The position numbers and the translations under genes are program-made. DNA of 64,000 bases from Erinaceus europaeus (Eukaryota; Chordata; Mammalia; Eulipotyphla; Erinaceidae): assembly GCF_950295315.1 (NCBI RefSeq), contig NC_080179.1:70306615-70370614 (forward strand). Direction: 5' to 3'. This document shows, piece after piece, positions 1 to 11,522 of the stretch (position 1 is its first letter; each line of letters starts with the position of its first letter). Under the pieces are notes generated by a model. That model saw nothing but the letters and a program-made list of their open reading frames with translations, was not told the origin of the DNA and did not search any database.

Positions 1-344
1 CCCTTACGCTAGCCCAGCAAGTTTCATGGGTACTGGCAGAAGATACAAGACTCTGGGGTCAGAGATAAAAGACTTCATTACTGATAACAATTGCAGTAGT
101 CAAATTATCAGCACTTTCTTGTGCTATTTCCCCAACTACCAATTTCTACAGGGGTGGTACTACATCACATCCCCTCCTTCTCCCCTGACTAAAGGGTTAA
201 ATAGAGGAAAAGCCCTGGTAGACTAGAAATAAAAAGTTATTACAGACAGTGAAAACAGAAAAAATAGATCAAAAGGAGTAAGCCTACATCAAGATGACCC
301 ATCACTGCCTGTCATGGGTCACAGTCGTGATACTCACCAAGAAA
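1..344. other. Non-coding, no recognisable element
   Basis: AT-rich sequence with no splice-supported exon and no repeat I recognise. The short open frame near 26-226 has no family features. Confidence 0.4.
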
Positions 345-835
345 AAATGGATTCCTATACCTGTCAGTCACCTATATAGATGAACACTGTGTCTAGATCA
401 TTTTAAAAAATCCACACAGCAGTACATTAAGAACATACACCATGACCAAATGCAGTGTAAATCAACAAATGCATCACACCAGCAAATGGAAAACCATGAC
501 TAGTTTTATGACTAGTTGAATAGATGCAAAGAAAATCTTTGACAAGATCTGGCACCCTTTCACAACCAAAACATTAAAGCAAATGGGGATAGATGAGAAA
601 TTTCTCAAACTAGTTGAATCTACATACAGCAAACCTACAGCCAACATCATCTCAATGATGAGAAAATGAAAGCTTTTCCTCTTCAGTCAGGAACAAGGCA
701 GGGTTGCCTATTATCACCATTGCTATTCAACATAATTTTGGAAGTGTTAGCTATAGTAATTGGACCAGAGAAAGGGATCAAAGGGACATGGGTTGGAAGA
801 GAAGTGAAGGTAGCACCATAGAAGTAAATAAAACT
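345..835 (+). mobile_element. L1 ORF2 reverse-transcriptase fragment
   Basis: Read on the plus strand, this matches the RT region of the better-preserved L1 at 11260-17124. It covers the stretch from the RPIS block through the AFDKI-like and [16 protein letters not shown] blocks to the segment just before FADD. It has many stops and indels. It is an old 5'- and 3'-truncated L1 relic with no coding capacity. Confidence 0.8.
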
Positions 836-858
836 GGGCAAATTTGTGTGTGTGTATA

Positions 859-915
859 AGATAGATGACTGACAGATAGATATAGATGGTAGATAGATAG
901 ACAGATAGATATAGA
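859..915. repeat. GATA/GACA microsatellite
   Basis: Imperfect runs of GATA and GACA units. Confidence 0.7.
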
Positions 916-949
916 AAAATAGTCAACCCATATCTGTAGGGCTTGAGGA

Positions 950-1415
950 GAACTATTCTGTAATTGCTTCTCCACTAGACATGGGCACTGACAGGTCGAT
1001 CTATACTCCTAGCCTGTCTCTCTCTTTCCCTAGTGGGTAATGCTTTGAAGAAGTGAGGTTCCAGGATACATTGGTGACGTTGTCTGCCCAGGGAATTAAG
1101 GATGATGTCATGATAGCACCTACAACTTGGTGGCTGGAAGGTGGTAAGATATAAAGCAGGATAAATTGTTTAATAAACAGGAACCTAAATGTAAGAATAG
1201 ATCAGATGAAACTGGTGGTCTTCATGGGGGAAGCCGCTAGGAAGTCTATTTTAGATATATTCTAAGGGGCCCAGGACTTTAATAACTTTTGCCTAAGCCT
1301 GATAGCTAACATGCAGGTGGACTAAAAGCATTGTCTGGGAAGATGGTATAAGAGTTAAGAATAGGCATAAAATAAGCTGAACTGGGGCAGAGAGTAACTC
1401 CCCAATTTTCTTTTT
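950..1415 (-). mobile_element. Family C retroposon, internal part
   Basis: Reverse-strand copy of the unclassified family C. Landmarks shared with other copies are the segments reading, on the plus strand, 'attgcttctccactagacatg', 'cctagtggg' and 'ttgtttaataa'. The 3' poly(A) end is missing here. Confidence 0.6.
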
Positions 1416-1644
1416 TAATGAGATCTTCTTTCCCCTCCAAAACATTATTTCTCCATCTTAATCTGCCTCCTTCTAAGTCTGTTTGTTATTGTTCATTTGG
1501 AAGCACTGACTATCTCCTAAGTATCAAGAAATGAACATTCGGTAACAAAAATTACATACCAAGAGATAAAGATTAGAAACTCAGAAACAGAACCAGCCAC
1601 TTTGGAAATAAAGAGTGACCATCAGTTCACTAAGTGGTACATAT

Positions 1645-1930
1645 AGTTGAGAGAGGCAGGCTGGGAGTATGGATCGACCTGTCAACACCCATGTTTAGCA
1701 GGAAAGCAATTACAGAAGCCAGACCTTCCACCTTCTGCACCCCACAAAGACCCTGGGTCCATACTCCCAAAGGGTTAAAGAATAGGAAAGCTGTCAGGGG
1801 AGGGGAGGGAATATGGAGCCATGGTGATGGGAACTGTGTGGAGTTGTACCCTTCTTATCCTATGGTTTTGTTGGTGTTTCCTTTTTATAAACAAAATAAA
1901 AATCAAGATAAAAGGTTAACAAAAAAAAAA
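1645..1930 (+). mobile_element. Family C retroposon, 3' end
   Basis: Plus-strand 3' portion of family C. It runs from the 'gggagtatggatcgacctgt' block through 'ctcccaaagggttaaagaat' to the conserved 'ttgtacccttcttatcctat' block and a terminal A-rich tail near 1920-1931. Confidence 0.7.
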
Positions 1931-2034
1931 AGAGTAAGTCTCAGGAAGAATTTATTTTTGAGTTTTTTTTCACATCTGAGATGTAAGTTTTATGTATTTA
2001 ATTTAAAGTAAATTAAACCATTTTATTGGAAGTT

Positions 2035-2405
2035 TAAAAAAAAAATGGTGAATTCACTATCTTCACCTCATCTTGGGTGGAGCTTGAAGATATCATGCTA
2101 AGTGGGATAAGCCAGAAAAAGAAGGATGAGTTTAGGATGATCTCATTCATAAACAGAAGTTGAAAAACAAGAACAGAAGGGAAAACACAAAGCAGAACTT
2201 GTACCAGAGTTGGTGTATTGCACCAAAGTCAAAGACTCTGGGGTGGCGAGAGAAGGCTCAGGTCCTGGAACATGATGGCAGAGGAGGACCTAGTGGGGGT
2301 TGAACTGTTATGTGGAAAACTGAGAAATGTTAACACATGTACAAACTACTATATTTTACTCTCAACTATAAACCATTAATCCCCCAATAAAGAAAAAAAC
2401 AATCT
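2035..2405 (+). mobile_element. L1 3' end (ORF2 tail plus 3'UTR)
   Basis: Matches the last part of L1 ORF2 and the 3'UTR seen at 34654-35465: a block resembling 'gataagccagaaaaagaagg', then 'ctctggggtgg', 'gacctagtgggggttg', and a terminal 'ccccaataaag' polyadenylation motif with an A tail. 5'-truncated and non-coding. Confidence 0.8.
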
Positions 2406-3185
2406 CATGGCAAAAGCGGAGGTAAAGAACAGGAAGAACTATGCTATTTTAGTGCTTTTTTCTGTGTGAATTCTCTATAACAAAATAAGGCTGTTTTTAT
2501 CCTACGTTGTGTTGCTTTTACCATAAAAATATCTTGGAAAGCAAAGACAGAGCACAGAATATGGTCCACACAAGTGGCAATTCACTGTGAACGTCTCTTT
2601 CACACATGAAAACAAAAACCCTGTAAGAATGCCTGAAAGCCCAACACACTTGTAAGCAAAATGTAAAGACCCTGACAGCCTGTAGTGATAGCACGTGCAC
2701 AGCATGTGCTGCCACAGTGGAAATATTTTTATAGGCTGTTTGTTGTTGTTTCTCATTCACTTTAAAGCTCTAAGGAAAACAGAGAGGAGGGATTAAAAGC
2801 TCTTAATAAATTTTACAAGCCAGGGCAGTGGAGAGAAACTCCTGTTATGAGGTGTGAAATAAATCGAATTGGCTAAGCTTGCTGCCCCATTGTCATGCTG
2901 GCCTTGACACTTCTCACAATATGGAGACAATTAGGTGTTAGCCCAGCCCAGAAAGACAAACCTCCAGTTTTCAGACAGGGTATTGATTTAGCATGTGTGG
3001 CCAGGGCCACAGAACCCTTGTTCTAATCAGTTTTGACTTAGTCAGTTGCCAAAATGAATAAGAGTAGTAATGAAAAAGCAAGGCAGACTGAAGAGGATGG
3101 GAAAACATCATTTAAAAAAATGCAGCTATTTCCGTTTCCTCCATCATCATTGCTGTTCTTCTGCAGATAGTTACAAAGTAACATC
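2406..3185. other. Intergenic, no gene seen
   Basis: About 780 bases of apparently single-copy sequence. Short open frames on the minus strand have no family features and no splice context. No gene call is justified. Confidence 0.4.
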
Positions 3186-3200
3186 AGAAGCAGAATAGAG

Positions 3201-3495
3201 GAAGTAGGGTGGTAGTGCAGCAGGTTAAGTGCACATGGCACAAAGTGCAAGAACAGGCGTTAAGGATCCGGGTTCGAGCCCCCGCCTCCCTACCTGGAGG
3301 GGAGTCGCTTCACAGGCGGTGAAGCAGCTCTTCAGGTGTCTATCTTTCTCTCTCCCTTCCTGTCTTCCCCTCCTCCCTCCATTTCTCTCTGTCCTATCCA
3401 ACAACAACTACATCAGTAACTACAACAATAAAACAAGGGCAACAAAAGGGAATAAATTTAAAATAATAATAATAAATAAAATCTTTTTTAAAAAA
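3201..3495 (+). mobile_element. SINE A with perfect target-site duplication
   Basis: tRNA-derived SINE. Box A-like TAGTGCAGCAGG is near 3211 and box B-like GGTTCGAGCCC near 3271. A CT-rich body and a CAA/TAA-rich tail follow. The 15-bp direct repeat AGAAGCAGAATAGAG flanks it at 3186-3200 and 3496-3510, so the element boundaries are well fixed. Confidence 0.9.
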
Positions 3496-3509
3496 AGAAG
3501 CAGAATAGA

Positions 3510-3622
3510 GTTTCTAGTGGAGGGGATAGGGCACAGAACTTTGGTGGTGGGAACTGTATGAAACGATACTCCTGTTATCTTACAATCTTGTCAGTCATTA
3601 TTAAATCACTAATTTAAAAAAA
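3510..3622 (+). mobile_element. Family C retroposon, terminal fragment
   Basis: Contains the conserved family C 3' block (aggggataggg, ggtggtgggaactgt, 'attaaatcactaa') and ends in an A-rich tail. Confidence 0.55.
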
Positions 3623-3744
3623 AGCAGAAGGGAAATGATGTAACTTTTCAAAAGCTACTGAAATGCAAGATGTCTTTGCATTTTAGGAACAGAATCAAAC
3701 TGGATACATCATTGTAGTGCAAAACCATGTGCCTATTCTTGTTT

Positions 3745-4905
3745 TAATATATTTATTAGTGATTTAATAATGGTTGAGAAGATTGTGGCATGAGGGCATG
3801 AGGGTACAATGCCCACCACTAGAGTTCCATATCCCATCCACTCCATTTGAGGTTTCTCAATTCTTTATCCCGCTGGGAGTATGGACCAAAGATCTTTGTG
3901 GGGTGCAGACTGCGGAAGGTCTGGCTTCTATAATTGCTTTTCTACTAGACAGGGGCATTTGGCAGGTCGATCCATACTCTCAGCCTGTTTCTATCTTTCC
4001 CTAGTGGGGTAGGGCTCTGAGGAAGTGGGGTTCCAGGACACACTGATAAGGTCATTTGCCCAGGGAATTCAGGCTGGCATCAAGGCAGCATCTACAGCTT
4101 GGTGACTGAAAGGCATTGAGATATAAAGCAGAACAATTTGTTTAATAATCATCAGGAACCAAAAGGAAAAATATAGCAGATAAAAATTTGGAGTCTTCAT
4201 GTTGGAAGGAACTAGGAAGTCTATTTTAGGTCTATTCCAAGGGGCCCATGACTTTACTAATTTTGGGCTGAGCCCAACAGCTGACATGTAGGTGTGTTGG
4301 CAGTATTGTCTGGGAAGATGGTATCAGAGTTGAGGATAGGACTAGAAAGATGGATCAGGGTAAAGATTAGCTCCCAAATATGGGGAAAGTATATAAATAT
4401 CACTAAATGTAAACTCCAGTGATCTGACCAGGGCCCATGTTTATTCATATTTAGCACAGGAGCCTGTGTAACCTCTGTTTCCCTGTCGTCTGAGCTCACA
4501 TTCCATGGTCATGGCTAGGAACATTCTAGGCTACACTCATTTCAGGACCAGTTTTCCTTGAATGGCACAGTATGTTGAGGAAACTTCCCTTCAGAGAGTG
4601 GGGCAATTTCTACCACTGTTGTTGAGTGCTGTGTCCTGTTGAGGCCCACAAGAGGGTTTATGATGTTGTTCCTTATGGAGATGACCAGTGACACTGGAGA
4701 GAAGAGGGATCTGTTAGAGGTCTAGGCCCACCATGTCTGTGTGAGAATCCCAGGATTCCCTGACTAGGGTGCCAGATCATGGGGTGGCCTGGTGGTGACC
4801 AAAAGGGCCATCATGAAAGTGTGCCGGTCTCTAGCCCTTAGCTAGCTTTTGTAGTCCTTATTTTGTCTGACAAGGTTAGACTTACCGTGATTGAGGGAAG
4901 TGAAA
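3745..4905 (-). mobile_element. Family C retroposon, long copy
   Basis: One of the longest family C copies, in reverse orientation, with its T-rich 3' end near 3745. It carries the terminal block, the 'ctagacaggggcat' and 'ttgtttaataatcatcagga' blocks, and a 5' part with 'gatctgaccagggccc' and 'cccaggattccctgac' that recurs at 49148-49250. No coding frame was found. Confidence 0.65.
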
Positions 4906-5429
4906 TAGGAAGTAGGTGAGGAGGGTATCTAGTTATAAGCAGAAAATATTTTATTAAGTACCTTCTGGTGTCCTTTTTAGGTCTTTCTACTTGCTTGTTG
5001 CACTTATTGAGTCACTGTAGACTATTGTGCACTTTTAGTTTATGGGATATATTTTCCCCCAATTTATGGATACATGCGCACATGTGCCTTATCTCATGGG
5101 CCCTGGTCTATATCTAGGTTCTGTAACTTTGTTAGGAAGTGCACCGCCCAAAATGGAACTAAGGAGTTCTATGGGTTAGGAAAGGCTTCATCAAGTATTG
5201 AAATGGAAGGTTGAAATCAAAGGCCTGGAGTCTCTGGACACAGAATGAAGTGAAACATGCCGAGGTGGCACTGGTTGCATTGATTTGGTTCAGATGAGCA
5301 GATGCAGTAGCGAGAAGCATGAGAGAAAATGAGCAAAGCCCCAGAGGTTCCAGGGCTGGGAGAAATAATGGGTTTATAGAGAATCAGGAAGGTTTATTGC
5401 TATCTTAGAGTTTAAGAAGGCAATAGAAA

Positions 5430-5845
5430 AAGGACCAGAAACCTGGATCAGGGAAGAGAGTAGCTCCTAAATATGGGAAAGACGTATAAATATTGTTGAC
5501 TGTAAAAAAAAAAAAAAAACCATCGATTTAATGTGATCTGGGGCCCATATTCAGCTTAGGAGCCGATGTGACTTCTGCATTCCTGTATATCTGAGCTCAC
5601 ATTCTGTGATCATGAGTAGGAACATTCCAAACTGCCCCAATTTCAGGACCTATCTTCCTCAGGTGTAGCGTAGAGAATGTTGTCCAGCCTCCCTTTGGAG
5701 GATGGAACATTCTCTACCACTGTTGATCCAAGTTGAGGGCAAGGTCCTATGGGGGCCCACATAGGGGTCTATTGTGTTGTTCCTGACAGAAATGATCAGT
5801 AACAATGGAGAGAGGGATTTATTCGAGGTCTAGGCCCATTATGTA
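5430..5845 (-). mobile_element. Family C retroposon, 5' part
   Basis: Reverse-strand copy matching bases 47500-47815 closely, for example 'gatctggggcccatattcag' and 'gttgatccaagttgagggc'. It is head-to-head with the plus-strand copy that begins near 5850. Bases 4906-5429 hold no gene and no element I can name. Confidence 0.55.
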
Positions 5846-5849
5846 TCTC

Positions 5850-6830
5850 CCCAGAGACAATTACTTGGATCTACCTGCATATCAGATTTCAGGCTCAGGG
5901 TAAAAAAAAAAAAAAAAAATGAATGAATGAATGAATAAAAAAGAAAAAGAAAAAATGGGGGTTGGGCGGTGGCACAGTGGGTTAAGCACACGTGGCGCAG
6001 AGTGCGGGGACCCTAAGGAATCCCAGTTTGGGGCCCCTGGCTCCCCACCTGCAGTGGAATCGCTTGACAGGCAGTGAAGCAGGTCTGCAGGTGTCTGTCT
6101 TTCTCTCCCCCTCTCTATCTTCCCCTCCTGTCTCCATTTCTCTCTGTCTTATCCAACAATGAACAACATCAACAATGGCAATAATAACCGCAAGGAGGCT
6201 ACAACAACAAGGGCAACAAAAGGGGAAAAAAATGGCCTCCAGTAGCAGTGGATTCATGGTGCAGGCACTGAGCCCAGCAATAACCCTGGAGAAAAAAAAA
6301 AAAGAAAAAGAAAAAAAACTAGTATAGCCACAGGCCCTTTGGAATATAACTAAAATATGCCTACTAGCTATCTACAAAACGGAGACCCCCCCCAACTCTT
6401 CATCTGCACTATTCCAGCCTTTAGGTTCATAATTAGTCAATAGCTTGTTTGGCTCTATATAAAACTCTTTTCAGTCATCAGCTTCCAGATGCTAGCATGA
6501 CGCCAAACAGACTTCCATGGACAGACAACCCCACCAATATGTCCTGGAGCTCCCCTTCCCCCATAGAGAAAGAAAGAGACTGACTGGGAGTATGGATCGA
6601 CCTGTCAACACCCATGTTCAGCTGGGAAGCAATTACAGAAGCCAGACCTTCCACCTTCTGCATCCTATAATGACTCTGGGTCCATGCTCCCAGAGGGATA
6701 AAGAATAGGAAAGCTATCAGGGGAGGGGATGGGATACAGAGTTCTGGTGGTGGGAACTGTGTGGAGTTGTACCCCTCTTATCCTATGGTTTTGTCGGTGT
6801 TTCCTTTTTATAAAAAAGAAGAAGAAGAAG
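5850..6830 (+). mobile_element. Family C retroposon interrupted by a SINE
   Basis: The plus-strand copy begins with 'gatctacctgcatatcag'. It is interrupted in an A-rich internal tract by the SINE at 5957-6310, then resumes with 'ctagctatctacaaaacgg' and runs to the usual 3' end and a GAA/A-rich tail. The same internal order is seen uninterrupted on the opposite strand at 46885-47500. Confidence 0.6.
5957..6310 (+). mobile_element. SINE A, 3'-extended variant
   Basis: tRNA-like head (TGGCACAGTGGG), CT-rich body, then an extra module of about 70 bases ('atggcctccagtagcagtgg' and 'ggtgcaggcactgagccc') before the poly(A). The same extension is in the copies at 26163, 38671 and 41320. Confidence 0.8.
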
Positions 6831-6839
6831 AAGGCAATA

Positions 6840-7180
6840 GGTAGTTATTGTTATAGCCAAGTTATTTGGGAACTTGATTTACTTTTAAAATCCTATGGTT
6901 AGGATTAACTGTACTATACAAGACCTTACCATAATTTGTGTCATTTAATGTTATTTACAAATAATTATATCTTATATACTGGCAAGACTGGTTACTTCTG
7001 GTGTCCTTGGTTTATGATTATACATGATTTAATATTTCAAAATAAGTTATTATTAGGAATGCACTAACAATTTAAGCCCAATGTTAAAATGCAGTTTACT
7101 TTTAATTTGAAAGTTTAAGTGCGTATGTTGAAGGAATATATGCTCAGAACTGAAGTTTATGTACTAAAAAGCTCAAGATA
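6840..7180. other. AT-rich intergenic DNA, nothing recognised
   Basis: Low-GC stretch without coding or repeat landmarks that I can identify. Confidence 0.4.
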
Positions 7181-7184
7181 TTCA

Positions 7185-7490
7185 ATCTATTTTCCCCTTC
7201 TCATATTTATGAAATAATGATGTATAGTATGAGTGTATATTAACACCATTTCTGCCACCAAAGGTCTGTGTCCCTACCCCACCCCCTACAGTGGAGCAGA
7301 AAATCTGCCCTTCCCCAACCCATCCCCAGAGTTTTTTACTTTGGTGCAATACTCCAAACTCAGTAAAAATTTTCTTGGTGTTTTCCTTCCTGTTCTTTTT
7401 GCTCAACTTCTGTTTATGAGTGGGATTATCCCATATTCATCTTTCTCTTTCTGTCTCTCCTCAATGTAATTCCTTCTGGCTCCATCCAAG
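7185..7490 (-). mobile_element. L1 3' end, old
   Basis: Reverse-strand L1 3'UTR and ORF2 tail. 'ttttttactttggtgcaata' and 'gagtgggattatcccatatt' correspond to 11435-11540 in the main L1. Diverged. Bases 7490-7790 show nothing else I can name. Confidence 0.7.
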
Positions 7491-7789
7491 AGGGGTCAAA
7501 GATATACCAATTTGTCTATGTAAGTTGGTTTGCCCTAGAGGAATTCTTCCCTGTCTATTATATAGTATCCTTACCTTCAGGTAACTTTGTGCATTTAGTA
7601 GAAGCTAAAACAGTGATCCTCCTTCATACATGGAATAAATCTATTTCATCCAAGTTTATCTGTTAAAGACACAAGATTGTTGATAGTCTCATGGGACATG
7701 TTCTAAAACCTTTGAAAATCCTCAATTTTGTGAATACTATTGTAGAATATGTTTCTTTTATACTAAAAAATCATGAACATACTTAGATA

Positions 7790-7857
7790 AGTGATAGATA
7801 AATGATAGGTAGATAGATGATAGATAGATAGATAGATAGATAGACAGACAGATAGAT
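7790..7857. repeat. GATA microsatellite
   Basis: Tandem GATA/GACA units. Confidence 0.85.
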
Positions 7858-8029
7858 GCTAGATCTTCTTTTACTGTGGGGCTGTGGGGAAACAAAACTT
7901 GTTGGGATGCTAAATCTTCTTTTACTGTGGGTATATGAGGAAACTTGTTGGGGTTTCTGTCTCCACCACCAATTCATTTCTAATCAAGTTTTTCCATGAA
8001 AGGGTCAGTAATTTTAAATGGCCACTTGG

Positions 8030-8148
8030 AGGACTGGGGAGATAGCATAATGGTTATGTCAAAAGACGTTGATGCCTGAGGCACCAAAGGTCCCAAGTTC
8101 ATTCCCCAGCATCATCATAAGCCAAAATTGAGCAGAACAATGCTCTGG

Positions 8149-8184
<36 letters not shown>

Positions 8185-8190
8185 CATTGT
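8030..8190 (+). mobile_element. SINE D with (CA)n tail
   Basis: tRNA-like SINE with box A TAGCATAATGG and a degenerate box B. It ends in 'tgctctggt' followed by a run of about 16 CA dinucleotides (8151-8182). Confidence 0.8.
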
Positions 8191-8779
8191 TTTACAAAAA
8201 AAAATGATAAATGAATCAACTGCATGTAAAACTGGCTGTTGGAGAACAGTAAAACACATACATTTCAGTAAGTTCAATTCAACAGCAAGAAATAATTAAG
8301 TGCTAATTAATTAGCATTAACATAAGATCAAGAAAGGAAATGTATATAAAGAAAGCTTTTAATTTTAATACTGTATAACTTTATAACCAACCATAAAAAT
8401 CTAAATAAAATAGATGACTATAGGAAAACATAAATTAGCAGAATTGACTCATGAAGTTTTTTTTAACATCTATATCCTAAACACAGAAGAAATTTTGTAA
8501 CAGCAAAGTAAATAATTGCATCTGGTAGAACATACAATTTGCATGCATGAGGTTCCTGGTTCCTGGTGCTCTCTAGATCATATGACGTAAGATAAATCTT
8601 AAAGAAAGTTTAAGAATTAAAATATCTGTATTATTAATTCACAGTGGTTATAAGATTACAGTATTACAGAGGTATAGTTCCATACTGCATCTACCACCAA
8701 AGTTGTGTTTCCCCCAATTTCCTGCCCCCAACAATAACCACCATGATTCTCATAAAGTGTTAGAAACAGTTTGATTTTT

Positions 8780-8982
8780 TTTTTCTTTTTTTAAGCCACT
8801 TTGATTTTTTAGAAAGAGAGAGAAGATGAGAGGAAAGAAGATGAGAGGGGGGGAGAGAGAGAGAGGGAGATCAGCAGCACTGCTTCATCACTCATGAAGC
8901 TTTCCCACTGCAGGTGGAGCCTGAGGGCTTGAACCCTGGTCCTTGTGCATGTTCAACTGGGTGTATCATGCTATGGCCCATT
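8780..8982 (-). mobile_element. SINE B-like copy, diverged
   Basis: Reverse-orientation SINE: GA-rich tract, 'actgcttcatcactcatgaa', 'cccactgcaggtgg', and an inverted box B 'gggcttgaaccctgg'. Bases 8190-8780 hold AT-rich sequence with no gene. Confidence 0.65.
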
Positions 8983-9177
8983 ACATTTTTTTTTCAAATT
9001 GATATCTTTTAATTCTCTATATTACACATAGTAGCAAAACTATCCAGTAGTTGTCTCTCATCTCCTTATTTACTATACTAAGCATAATCATCTCTGGAAC
9101 CATGCATTTTGACCCAAAGGATACAATATCATCTTTTTAAATTGCAGAATAGTAGTCTGTGGGGCTTATGACCCAAA

Positions 9178-10235
9178 ACTTTTTTAATTTCTTTATTGGG
9201 GGATTAATGGTTGACAATCAACAATAAAATACAATAGTTCTCTTTTTGGCATATTGCACCAAAATAAAAGACTGTGGGGTGGGGGAGAATGCAGGTCCAA
9301 GAAGGATGACAGAGGACCTAGTGGGGGTTGTAGTGTTATATGGAAAACTGAGAAATGTTATCCATGTACAAACTATTGTATTTACTGTCGAATGAAAACA
9401 TTAATTCCCCAATAAAGAAATTTTTTAAATGGCAAAAAAATACAATAGTTCATACATATGTAACATTTCTCAGTTCTCCACATAACAATTCAGCCCCCAC
9501 TAAGTCCTCCTCTGCCATCATGTTCCAGGACTTTACCTCTGTGCTCATCCTCTCAAACCCTATAACCCCTTAGTATAATCATTAAAAAAAAAAAAAATCA
9601 GACCTGTCCTTTGGATCTATGTTTAGGTGGTATAGCACTGTAAGATCACAAGGTACAATCAGCATTACTTATTTAAAGACTTTCCATACTGTTTTCCACA
9701 GGGTCTACACCAATTTGCTTTCCCACCAGTAGTTTGAGAGTTCCTTTTTCTCCATATCCTCACCAATATTTGTCATTTCCTGTTTTGTTGGTGTGTGTCA
9801 TTGAAGAGACAGACGCACCCCTAGATTCATATCTGGATTATTCACAATAACCAGAGTAGAAGCAATATAAGCCCTCCTTGTGATTTATCTCACTTAACAT
9901 GATTCCTTCAAGTTCCATCCAAGATGCATCAAAAGAGAGTTCATCATTTCTGGCCGTTGAGTAGTAGTTCACTGTGTATATATACCACAACTTCTTTAAC
10001 GATTTACCTGTTGTTAGAGATTTGGAATAGTTCCAAGTTTATTACAGATGGTGCCGATATGAATATAGGAGTGCAAAAAGCTCTTCAGATTGATAGTTTT
10101 GTGTTCTCTAGAAAGACATCTGAGGAGAGAAAATGCATTCTGAATGATATGATATCTCCATTTCCAGTGTTCTGAGGAATCTCCAGACTACTTTCCACAG
10201 ACTTACATTCTCAACAACAGTTTTCTTTGTCAGAA
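9178..10235. mobile_element. Cluster of L1 3' fragments in both orientations
   Basis: Minus-strand L1 3'UTR starts at 9178. A plus-strand L1 3' end occupies about 9245-9425 and finishes with 'ccccaataaagaaa'. Minus-strand 3'UTR resumes at 9430-9575. Two minus-strand ORF2 tail pieces follow (about 9595-9830 and 9868-10235), both showing the 'tttccacag' block. At least three overlapping L1 relics are present, none coding. Confidence 0.7.
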
Positions 10236-10264
10236 TTCAAAATATTTAAAAATGTTTATTAGTA

Positions 10265-10835
10265 GCCCTGACTATTGGAAAATGGGCCCACTGTCCCAGA
10301 AAGTCCAGGCTGTAGTTTCAATAAGGTCTGAGCATGTCTGACCCCAAAACCACCCCCTACAGGTTAAGATATGGCAGGTCCCACCTGACCTCTAGAATTT
10401 ATAACGGTTGGACCCTGGACATAGGCGCCTTTCTACACATGCCACACCTCCCCCATTTCTTCTTTAATTAAAAACCATGGATTACGGTGTGTGGTTAACT
10501 TAAAAACTGACAGCAAATATCCTTATTGCTCAGCTCCCTCTCTTTCCCTCCCTGCTGCCCTAAAGCGCCCACAATCTACCTCCAGTATAATGTATATTGT
10601 AAAGCTTGTGACCAAACCTTATATGGTAACCTTCTACTTGTGATCAGTCTGTAGGTCAAAATGTGATTATGCATTGTGTTACTCTGTGTTTGGGTTAATG
10701 GTTACCTCAACCTTCTCCCCCAGTTATATGTATATTTGTCTGCCTTTTCTTTCAATAAATGAGTTGGCCCACTGAGGCTCTCCCAGGGCTGACTGCTTGT
10801 CTCCCTGTGCACTTTGCCCCAACACATGGAGCTAC
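10265..10835 (+). mobile_element. Possible solo LTR of an old endogenous retrovirus
   Basis: Roughly 570 bases lying between L1 pieces. It begins TGACTATTGG and ends CCCCAACA. An AATAAA at 10756-10761 is followed by a TG/CT-rich stretch ('gggctgactgcttgtctccc'). This layout resembles U3-R-U5 of a retroviral LTR. I did not find a clear flanking duplication or any viral coding sequence. It could instead be another repeat class. Confidence 0.4.
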
Positions 10836-10844
10836 CCCAGGACC

Positions 10845-11244
10845 CACTATTATTGTACTACTATTGATGTATTTTTATACTTCTTTCAGAAGGTGTTTGA
10901 TGTACTTAGATGGTCCCTCATTGGGTGTATAGATGTTAATAATTGTTAAATCTTCTTGGTTGATTGATCCTCTAATCATTATGTAATGGCCTTGCCTGTC
11001 TTCTATGACTTTATTTAATTTAAAATCTATTGTGTCAGAGATGAGAATGGCTGTTCCTGCCCTTTTATGAGGTCAATTAGCCTGTGTAATAGTTTTCCAT
11101 CCTTTCACTTTAAGTCTGTATTTATCTTGTTGGATCAAGTGGGATTTTTGCAAGCAGCATATGGTTGGGTTGTGTTTTCTGATCCATCCTCACACTGTGT
11201 GCCTTTTATTGAGTGAGTTTAAGCCATTGAAATTTATTGATATT
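10845..11244 (-). mobile_element. Older L1, ORF2 endonuclease segment (3' side of nested insertion)
   Basis: Aligns base by base, with divergence, to 14925-15320 of the younger L1: the start of ORF2, including the endonuclease N-terminal region. It is the continuation of the L1 piece at 17140 onward, from which it was separated when the younger L1 inserted. Confidence 0.8.
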
Positions 11245-11259
11245 GATTTAAGGTATTTT
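11245..11259. repeat. Target-site duplication, left copy
   Basis: GATTTAAGGTATTTT. It matches 17125-17139 (GATTTAAAGTATTTT) with one mismatch, bracketing the younger L1. Confidence 0.85.
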
Positions 11260-11522
11260 TTTAATAATTTATTTCCTTATTGGGGAATCAATGTTTTACA
11301 TTCAACAGTAAATACAATAGTTTGTACATACATAACATTCCCCAGATTCCCATTTAACAATACAACCCCCACTATATCATTCATCATCTTTCATGGACCT
11401 GTATTCTCCCCACCCACCCACCCCAGAGTCTTTTACTTTGGTGTAATACTCCAATTTCATTTCAGGTTCGACTTGTGTTTTCTTTTCTAATCTTGTTTTT
11501 CAACTTCGGCCTGAGAGTGAGA

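Noticed and set aside
7790..7857. CRISPR-like regular repeats
   Set aside because: Simple tetranucleotide microsatellite. No spacers, and the context is mammalian.
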